A DNA stretch of 39,387 nt from CAXMNX01 sp964194845 (GTDB taxonomy: Bacteria; Pseudomonadota; Alphaproteobacteria; Rhodobacterales; Rhodobacteraceae), in assembly GCA_964194845.1 (NCBI GenBank), contig CAXMNX010000098.1, positions 1 through 39,387 on the forward strand, read 5' to 3'. The notes beneath the pieces are model-generated. The model saw only the letters and a list, made by a program, of their open reading frames with translations, made no database searches and was not told the DNA's origin. The position numbers and the translations under genes are program-made. Shown piece by piece: positions 33,797-39,387 of this stretch (its first letter is position 1; every line of letters begins with the position of its first letter).

Positions 33797-33811
33797 CTGT
33801 CGTGACGACAG
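33797..33811. promoter_or_regulatory. Palindrome CTGTCGTGACGACAG upstream of the zinc-ribbon gene
   Basis: Seven-base arms around a single central G form an exact 15-base dyad 48 bp before the start of the zinc-ribbon gene. It could be a regulator-binding site for that gene; no T run follows, so it is not an intrinsic terminator of PPK2. Confidence 0.35.
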
Positions 33812-33885
33812 GATTCACAAGTATTGGATTATTGCAATGATTTAGTTCGCCCTACATCCGGAGCGTGTATCAGATTTTCCGCGTC

Positions 33886-34698
33886 TTAAAGAAAACCTTC
33901 ATGCGCTTCGGGCACGAACTCCTGTTCGTCCATCGGCGGACGGACATATCCCTTCTGGGGCGGTCGATCCTCCAGAACGACAGCTTCGCGGGCAACTTCT
34001 TCGTAGGGGATCAGGGACAATAAATGGCTGATACAGTTGACGCGCGCGTGTTTTTTGACATCGGAGTTGACCACATACCAAGGCGCCTGCTTGATGTCGG
34101 TGTGCGAGAACATCGTGTCTTTCGCCTGGCTGTAGTCCACCCAGCGTTTCCGGCTTTCGAGATCCATCGGGCTAAGCTTCCATTGCTTGGTCGGGTCGGT
34201 GAGGCGCTTTTGAAATCGCCGTTCCTGTTCATCATCGCTGACCGAGAACCAGTATTTGATCAGCTGTATGCCGGAGCGGACAAGCATCCGCTCGAACTCA
34301 GGCGCGCTTCGCATAAACTCTTTGTATTCTTCCTCTGAGCAGAACCCCATCACGCGCTCAACACCGGCGCGATTATACCAGGAACGGTCGAAGATGACGA
34401 TTTCCCCTGCGGCGGGCAGATGCGTCACATATCGCTGAAAATACCATTGGGTTTTCTCGCGTTCGGTGGGCGCGGGCAGCGCCACGACCTGGCAAATACG
34501 TGGATTCAGGGCTTCTGTGATGCGCTTGATCGTTCCGCCTTTACCCGCCGCATCGCGTCCTTCAAAGACAATCGCCACCCGGTGGCCTGTGGCCTTCACC
34601 CACTCCTGAAGCTTGACCAGTTCGATCTGAAGCCGAGCGATTTCCTCGTCATAGGCTTTTGTTGATACTTTCTTGGATTTTTTGACTGTCGCTTCCAT
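33886..34698 (-). CDS. ppk2: Polyphosphate kinase 2
   Basis: The 270-residue protein transfers phosphate between polyphosphate and nucleoside diphosphates (class I PPK2, typically making GTP or ATP). The P-loop is FEGRDAAGKGG (Walker A near 47-55) and the Walker B segment is IVIFDRSWYNRAGVERVMG (Asp104, Arg105). A lid region with RRFQKRLTDPTKQWKLSPMD and the AKDTMFSHTD segment follow. The start at ATG 34698 gives the usual length; the frame stays open upstream by 30 codons but without family resemblance. It is 89 bp downstream of the SLC13-type transporter on the same strand; this gap contains an AT-rich stretch that may be its own promoter. Confidence 0.93.
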   Translation of the reverse strand: MEATVKKSKKVSTKAYDEEIARLQIELVKLQEWVKATGHRVAIVFEGRDAAGKGGTIKRITEALNPRICQVVALPAPTEREKTQWYFQRYVTHLPAAGEIVIFDRSWYNRAGVERVMGFCSEEEYKEFMRSAPEFERMLVRSGIQLIKYWFSVSDDEQERRFQKRLTDPTKQWKLSPMDLESRKRWVDYSQAKDTMFSHTDIKQAPWYVVNSDVKKHARVNCISHLLSLIPYEEVAREAVVLEDRPPQKGYVRPPMDEQEFVPEAHEGFL

Positions 34699-34787
34699 GG
34701 AATTTTCCAAGCTCCCCCGTAGTGAATTTGTAATACTAGCAGTGACTGGCGATCTACACAAAAGTTCGATGCAGTCGAAACCCGGCA

Positions 34788-36671
34788 TTAGAAAACAATG
34801 TTCAGCATCGTCAGCGACACCACCAGAAACAGCACCGTCATGATGCCGCCGGATTTTACGAAATCCTTCACCTTGTAACCCGCAGGCCCCATGATCAGCG
34901 CGTTCACCTGATGCGTCGGGATGATGAAGGAGTTGGAAGTCGAGATTGCAACCGTCAGAGCGAAAACCGCCGGGCTGGCGCCCGCGGCAACCGCGATTGA
35001 CACAGCCAGCGGGACAAGAAGCACAGTTGCGCCAACGTTGGACATAACCAACGAGAAGACGGTGGCGAGTATGGCCACACCCGCCTGCAATGCCCAGATC
35101 GGCCAGCCATCAAGCAGTGTGAGAATTTGCTGGGCGATCCACTCGGCCGTGCCAGTGTTTTGCACCGCCTGACCAAGCGGAATTAGGCTCGCCAACAAGA
35201 AAACCGTATTCCAGCCCACCGCCTGATACGCCTCGTCAATGCTCAGCACGCGAGTCAGCAACATGCCCACCGCGCCGGTCAGAAGGCAGAGCGAAAGGCG
35301 TACGTCCGTGAACAAAATGAGCGACAGTGCGACTATGAAGAAAAAGAGTGCAGGGCCGACTTTGTGCGGCCGAAGCTCGTCTTGTGGGAAATCGGCTGTG
35401 ACAACGATGAAATCACGGTCACGCTTCAGCCGCATCAAGTTGTCCCACCGGGTATGTGCGACAAGCATGTCGCCTGTCTGAAAGGGAACCAGGCCAATCT
35501 GCGTTGGTTCGTGTTCTTCGGTTTTGACGTGGCTGAGTATGTCTTCGCCCCGGTGTATTGCCATGAGGCTAAGGCCATAGGTCTTCCTGAGCAAAACGTC
35601 GCGCGGGCTTTTACCGATTAGCTTGGAATCCGGGGGAATGACGAGCTCGGCAACGCCGGCATTGGTTGGCGCAAATTCCTCGACAAATACATCCAGTTCC
35701 GGGCGGACGGTCAGGCCGAACCGATCCGCGAAGCTTTTGACCACCAAATCCTGTCCGATGATCGCCAAACGACAGGGTGCCGCAATTTCGGCGGTCAGAA
35801 TCTGGATCATCGACGCCTTTCCGCGATAAAAGGTCGAGATAATGTAGAGGTTATTTTCGTTGTTAATGTCAGCGAGGATTTGACCCACAAGCGGGCTGTC
35901 TTCGGGAACGTCCACTTCAAATACGTTCGCGTGCAAACCGTGGACGCGTTCCAGATACTCTGATGTCCCGTGGCCCGAGGCCACATCAATGGGATCGGAC
36001 GATCCCGGCAATACCCATCTGCCGAGAAAGAGAAAATACAGAATGCCCGTCAATATCAGCGCGGCACCTATCGGCGTGACCGAGAATAATCCAAAGGGTT
36101 GCATTTTCTGATCATCAGGCAGGCTGGTATTGGCGGTGACGATCAGGTCGTTGAGCAGGATCAGCGGCGAAGAGCCGACCATCGTCATGGTCCCGCCCAA
36201 TATGGCGCAAAAGCCCATCGGCATCAGCAATCGACTGAGCGGGATGCCCGAGCGCACCGATATCCGGCTGACAACCGGCAGAAAAAGTGCCGCCGCACCG
36301 ACGTTTTGCAGGAAGCTGGAGATGAAGCCGACGGTTCCCGACACGATCGGCACTATCCGTGCCTCGGTCGTGCCACCATGTTTCAGGATCGCTGCCGCAA
36401 CCTTGTTCATGATGCCCGTGCGATCAAGCCCGGCACCGACAATCATAACCGCAATAATCGAGATGACCGCGTTTGACGCGAAGCCGTCGAACAGGTGCGT
36501 GACATCCGCCAGGCGTTCGAGCCCCGGCACGTAACTTAGAATTCCCACCATCACCAGGACCAGCAAAGCGGCGAGATCTATTCGGATTATTTCGGATACG
36601 AAAAGGAATACTGTGAACGCCAGCAATGCGATCACCGCACCCATTTCCAACGTAAAGGCAATTGGTTCCAA
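34788..36671 (-). CDS. SLC13/DASS-type transporter with two TrkA-C domains
   Basis: A protein of about 627 residues with membrane helices in two halves (about 8-220 and 430-627) separated by a soluble middle. Each half contains a conserved turn (FLQNVGAAALFLPV and SNVGATVLLVPLAV) typical of the CitM/ArsB/DASS fold. The middle has two TrkA-C (RCK-C)-like units at about 248-312 and 338-412 (DSPLVGQIL..., DSKLIGKSP...), which regulate or sense ligands in related sulfate and cation systems. Substrate is open: sulfate, dicarboxylates or Na+-coupled anions. The start is taken as TTG 36671, with an AGGGG ribosome-binding site seven bases upstream; ATG 36644 is the alternative. Confidence 0.85.
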   Translation of the reverse strand: MEPIAFTLEMGAVIALLAFTVFLFVSEIIRIDLAALLVLVMVGILSYVPGLERLADVTHLFDGFASNAVISIIAVMIVGAGLDRTGIMNKVAAAILKHGGTTEARIVPIVSGTVGFISSFLQNVGAAALFLPVVSRISVRSGIPLSRLLMPMGFCAILGGTMTMVGSSPLILLNDLIVTANTSLPDDQKMQPFGLFSVTPIGAALILTGILYFLFLGRWVLPGSSDPIDVASGHGTSEYLERVHGLHANVFEVDVPEDSPLVGQILADINNENNLYIISTFYRGKASMIQILTAEIAAPCRLAIIGQDLVVKSFADRFGLTVRPELDVFVEEFAPTNAGVAELVIPPDSKLIGKSPRDVLLRKTYGLSLMAIHRGEDILSHVKTEEHEPTQIGLVPFQTGDMLVAHTRWDNLMRLKRDRDFIVVTADFPQDELRPHKVGPALFFFIVALSLILFTDVRLSLCLLTGAVGMLLTRVLSIDEAYQAVGWNTVFLLASLIPLGQAVQNTGTAEWIAQQILTLLDGWPIWALQAGVAILATVFSLVMSNVGATVLLVPLAVSIAVAAGASPAVFALTVAISTSNSFIIPTHQVNALIMGPAGYKVKDFVKSGGIMTVLFLVVSLTMLNIVF

Positions 36672-36790
36672 TTGGCTGCCCCTGTATGACCTAACAGATC
36701 TGCAATTCTGCCCTTGCATCAGGTGACCAGGCAATAGTTTGTTTGAAAATATATTTAGCATCGACGGACGCTTCAAAGCGCCGGCGTCAC

Positions 36791-36820
36791 AAAAAAAGAG
36801 CCAGCGTTTCCGCTGGCTCC
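36791..36820 (-). terminator. Intrinsic terminator of the BCCT transporter gene
   Basis: On the minus strand GAGCCAGCG-GAAA-CGCTGGCTC (36798-36819) forms a perfect nine-pair stem with a GAAA tetraloop, followed by seven T. It starts 23 bases after the BCCT stop. This is the clearest terminator in the window. Confidence 0.9.
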
Positions 36821-36842
36821 GCATTCCCAAAGTGTTGCCGGC

Positions 36843-38438
36843 TCAGTGTTCTTCTGTTCTCAGCGCAGAATACAGGCACCAGCACATCAAAAGAACGATA
36901 ATCGTGAACGGGATACCGGTCGAGACCGCCGCCCCCTGAAGTGCCGACAACCCGCCACCGAGAAGAAGCGCGATTGCAACCAGACCTTCGAGCGTGCACC
37001 AGAATATCCGCTGCGCGACCGGCGCGTCCATTTTTCCGCCAGCCGTGATCGTATCGATCACCAACGAGCCGCTGTCAGATGATGTGACGAAGAATATCAC
37101 GATCAGGACCAGCGAAAGCGGCGCGATGACGCCATAGAGCGGAAACTGATCAAGCAGACGGAACAACGAAAGTTCCGGCTTGTAGGCATCGACGACAACC
37201 GCTGTGATGCCTTGGCCGGTTCCGGCTTCGATCATGTCGATGGCGGCGCCACCAAATGCCGTCATCCAAAGTGCGCAGACCAGCGTTGGCGCGATCAGCA
37301 CGCAGAGCACAAACTCTCGTACGGTGCGACCTTTCGAGATCCGGGCGATAAACATGCCGACGAACGGGGACCAGGCAATCCACCAGGCCCAATAGAACGT
37401 TGTCCAGCCGTGGAAGAAGCTGGTGTCTTCGCGACCGAATGGGTTTGAAAGCGGCACAATGTTGATAGCATAGTTGACCAAAACGTCGCCATAGCGTGCC
37501 AATGTCGTCCCCACGCCCGCTGCGAAAAGGACAAAGATGAACAGCAGGATCGCCATCACCATGTTGATCTCGGAAAGCCGCTTCACGCCTTTGTCCATAC
37601 CCATAAGCACCGAGCCCAGGGCGATCACGGTTATACCAATGATCAGCAAAACGATGACGGTGTTCGTCGGTTCGATGCCGAAGACATCATTAAGACCCGC
37701 CGCGACTTGCTTGGCGCCAAGGCCAAGCGATGTTGTCAGCCCGAAAAGCGTGGCGAAAACGGCAAGGATGTCGATGACATGACCCGGCCATCCCCAAATC
37801 CGTTCACCCAAAAGCGGATAAAATGCCGAGCGGAGGGTCAATGGCAAACCCTTGTTGTAGCAGAAGATTGCCAAAGTCAGGCCCACAACAGCATAGATGG
37901 CCCAAGCCTCGAGGCCCCAGTGATGCACGGTTCCGACAACGCCGATGTTTTCATTGCCAGCCGTTTTTGGGTCGATCCCAAGCGGATTTGCAGCACCGCC
38001 TTCGGCATAGGTATAATAGACCGGTTCAAGAACGCCAAAGAACAGAAGACCAATGCCGATACCGGCTGCGAATAGCATGGCGATCCAACCGGCGTAGGTA
38101 TAGTCCGGCACCGCGTCTTTTCCGCCAATCCGCACCTTGCCGACAGGCAGGAATATTAGCGAGATGCAAAAGAGCGTGATGACATTGACCGAGATCACAA
38201 GGAACCAGTCAAAGGTTGACGTAAGCCAAGGCCGAAGCCACCCAAATAACGTCGCTGACGCTTCTTGGTTTGCAAGCGATATCAGGACAAACGCGATGAT
38301 AACCAGACTGGAAATCAGGAAAACGGGGTTATGAATGTCCAACCCAAAGGGTCGGATGTTATCCTGCCCCATCTCATATTCAGTGGCGAATTCATTCCCA
38401 CCGGTGTCTTGTTGAGTTTTTGCGTCAGTGTCGGCCAT
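36843..38438 (-). CDS. BCCT-family betaine/choline/DMSP transporter
   Basis: The 531-residue membrane protein is a Na+-coupled importer of quaternary ammonium or sulfonium osmolytes. After an acidic cytoplasmic N-tail of about 45 residues it has about 12 helices. Family signatures are TYAGWIAMLFAAGIGIGLLFFG, GLTTSLGLGAKQVAAGL and the conserved tryptophan segment FYWAWWIAWSPFVGMFIARISKGR around residue 350, followed by SSDSGSLVIDTI. Substrates in this family include glycine betaine, choline, carnitine and DMSP; DMSP is attractive because dddP is in the same window, but the two are 30 kb apart. The start ATG 38438 follows a GGAGGA ribosome-binding site; upstream codons in the open frame are not coding. 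Confidence 0.93.
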   Translation of the reverse strand: MADTDAKTQQDTGGNEFATEYEMGQDNIRPFGLDIHNPVFLISSLVIIAFVLISLANQEASATLFGWLRPWLTSTFDWFLVISVNVITLFCISLIFLPVGKVRIGGKDAVPDYTYAGWIAMLFAAGIGIGLLFFGVLEPVYYTYAEGGAANPLGIDPKTAGNENIGVVGTVHHWGLEAWAIYAVVGLTLAIFCYNKGLPLTLRSAFYPLLGERIWGWPGHVIDILAVFATLFGLTTSLGLGAKQVAAGLNDVFGIEPTNTVIVLLIIGITVIALGSVLMGMDKGVKRLSEINMVMAILLFIFVLFAAGVGTTLARYGDVLVNYAINIVPLSNPFGREDTSFFHGWTTFYWAWWIAWSPFVGMFIARISKGRTVREFVLCVLIAPTLVCALWMTAFGGAAIDMIEAGTGQGITAVVVDAYKPELSLFRLLDQFPLYGVIAPLSLVLIVIFFVTSSDSGSLVIDTITAGGKMDAPVAQRIFWCTLEGLVAIALLLGGGLSALQGAAVSTGIPFTIIVLLMCWCLYSALRTEEH

Positions 38439-39219
38439 GTCCATTTCCTCCATCGAATTGGAACAATTCCTTGAATACCGGTATCTGGTCGAGCCTTTAA
38501 CACTAGTTACTGGACCACCCGGCCCGCCAGATAACAAAACCGTGTTGTTCACAGATTGCGGAAGACAGCGCGATGTTGCAAGCATTTCGTGATAAGAATT
38601 AATTTTTGCGCTCAAGATATTACGCGACCAGCCAAGCCATTGAATAGAGCCGTGAAATCTCGAACTTGGCTTTGTTCGTCTGAACTTAGGTTCATTTGAC
38701 CGGAAGCCCGACGCTGTAAACCTCGCATGGCGCTGACAATTTGTCGGAAAATCTGGATCTCATGGAATTATTGGTGCCAGGAGAGGACTCTATATATGAG
38801 TCTAATGATTTGTTATTTCTGTGATATATTAAGTTCGATTTTAGTAAATACCCCCAACGATACCCCACAGTCACGCTTTATTCGGAGGTTCGAGTTCCCA
38901 ACGAAGGCCATTTCCGTGTTGCGGGGCAGTTTTTTCGCCAAGGTAGCTCCCAATAATATGATCTGCAGATCAATACTCGGCCACGGTAGGTCGGCACTGC
39001 TCGGTCGCGGGCGGCCAACATTTCGATCACTTTTGTCTTTTCGAAAAACGGGAGGGTGCGGGGGTTATTTAGGGTGAAATTTTATGTGAAGGCGTGCCGC
39101 GCCCATTTTCACGATGGATTAGTCGGGAAAGGATTGGCTGGGATTTTGGGATCAGCCGAGACAATGCATGGAAGCTCTCGCATGGTAACGCGGAAACGTT
39201 CTGTTGTGATCACATGTGG
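38439..39219. other. Gene-free interval with an AT-rich insert
   Basis: About 780 bp with no protein frame that looks real: the open frames present have no family resemblance, no clear ribosome-binding site and unusual composition. The left 330 bp should hold the BCCT promoter. From about 38790 to 38865 the sequence is strikingly AT-rich compared with the surrounding GC-rich DNA, and it carries two copies of TACCCC(C)A (38849-38856 and 38861-38867). This pattern suggests the residue of an integrated element. Confidence 0.55.
38772..38790 (-). other. tRNA-Leu 3'-end-like sequence, possible attachment-site remnant
   Basis: Read on the minus strand the 19 bases GAGTCCTCTCCTGGCACCA look like the T-stem and acceptor 3' side plus CCA of a bacterial tRNA-Leu, with one G missing compared with the usual CCTGGGCACCA. 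No tRNA body precedes it. A second, opposite-strand match to the T-arm (GGAGGTTCGAGT) lies at 38884-38895. Site-specific integrases commonly leave such 3' fragments at island ends, but a chance match is possible. Confidence 0.35.
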
Positions 39220-39387
39220 TCAGGCCTTGGTGACATGGATCATCGGCAGACCGCGCCGCTGAATCGCGTTCCGCGTATCTATGATCGGCAGGCCAAGATC
39301 CACCAGCGCGGCATAGTCGACCGCGTCATGGTCGGTGGCGATCAGGATCAGGTCATAACCGCCGCCTGCGATCGCATCCGCCGGAAC
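39220..39387 (-). CDS. Nucleotide-sugar dehydrogenase, C-terminus only
   Basis: The last 55 codons of a minus-strand gene that continues beyond the right edge. The peptide DLILIATDHDAVDYAALVDL followed by LPIIDTRNAIQRRG is the C-terminal substrate/NAD-binding segment of UDP-glucose/UDP-N-acetylhexosamine dehydrogenases (WbpA type). These enzymes oxidise the C6 hydroxyl of a nucleotide sugar twice to give a uronic acid for surface polysaccharide. The stop is TGA at 39220-39222. It suggests that a polysaccharide cluster lies to the right of the window. Confidence 0.82.
   Translation of the reverse strand, partial: VPADAIAGGGYDLILIATDHDAVDYAALVDLGLPIIDTRNAIQRRGLPMIHVTKA

Noticed and set aside
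38727..39077. 116-residue plus-strand open frame in the gene-free interval.
   Set aside because: No family resemblance, Cys/Trp-rich start, no ribosome-binding site, and it runs across the abrupt composition change; it looks like chance.
1..39387. CRISPR arrays, rRNA genes, insertion sequences, intact tRNA genes.
   Set aside because: Reading both strands I saw no regularly spaced repeats, no transposase frames with terminal repeats, and no complete cloverleaf; only the tRNA-end-like fragment near 38.8 kb was kept.

Overview
The window is about 39.4 kb of GC-rich, densely coded chromosome. Gene content and protein signatures point to a marine alphaproteobacterium of the Roseobacter group (Rhodobacteraceae): a dddP DMSP lyase, a stand-alone Hint-domain protein, a DinB with an N-terminal zinc ribbon, a dapA-smpB pair, a BCCT transporter and a BMP-type purine transporter joined to xanthine dehydrogenase. 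The taxonomy is inferred from protein recognition only; there is no rRNA gene, and no intact tRNA gene was recognised.

Left part (1-9.8 kb): the N-terminus of a membrane SPFH/band-7 protein and a NUDIX hydrolase (both minus), then dinB (plus), converging on a soluble lytic transglycosylase (minus). A long perfect stem-loop lies between dinB and the transglycosylase. dapA and smpB follow on plus, ending in a palindromic terminator, then dddP on minus. Divergent from dddP is a coupled pair, a SAM methyltransferase and a DUF3445 / haem-dependent N-demethylase-like protein, which converges on a small two-helix membrane protein.

Middle part (10-19 kb): two overlapping GST-fold genes resembling the reductive dehalogenases PcpC and LinD; clpB with a sigma-32-like promoter and a terminator, divergent from pyrF; a Hint-domain protein with a 99-residue orphan; and a MarR regulator coupled to an FAD amine/amino-acid oxidoreductase behind a striking double-dyad operator. 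An aldo/keto reductase follows.

Purine block (19.2-28.4 kb): xdhA-xdhB-xdhC, an ABC ATPase, two permeases and a periplasmic binding protein form one minus-strand operon. Five of the six junctions overlap, and the operon ends in a clear terminator. The arrangement implies purine or nucleoside uptake feeding xanthine/hypoxanthine oxidation.

Right part (28.7-39.4 kb): dnaE (replicative Pol III alpha) and a GH1 beta-glycosidase on plus; a 60-residue zinc-ribbon protein, PPK2, an SLC13-type transporter with two TrkA-C-like domains and a BCCT transporter on minus. About 780 bp without a credible gene follows. It includes an AT-rich stretch beside a sequence resembling the 3' end of a tRNA-Leu, so it may be the edge of an integrated element. 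The C-terminus of a nucleotide-sugar dehydrogenase closes the window.

Metabolic theme (inference): several genes handle methylated or osmolyte-type compounds (dddP, the DUF3445 protein, the DAO-family oxidoreductase, the BCCT transporter), alongside purine salvage and possible haloaromatic dehalogenation. The best candidates for undescribed biology are the methyltransferase-DUF3445 pair next to dddP, the PcpC/LinD-like pair, and the Hint protein with its orphan partner.
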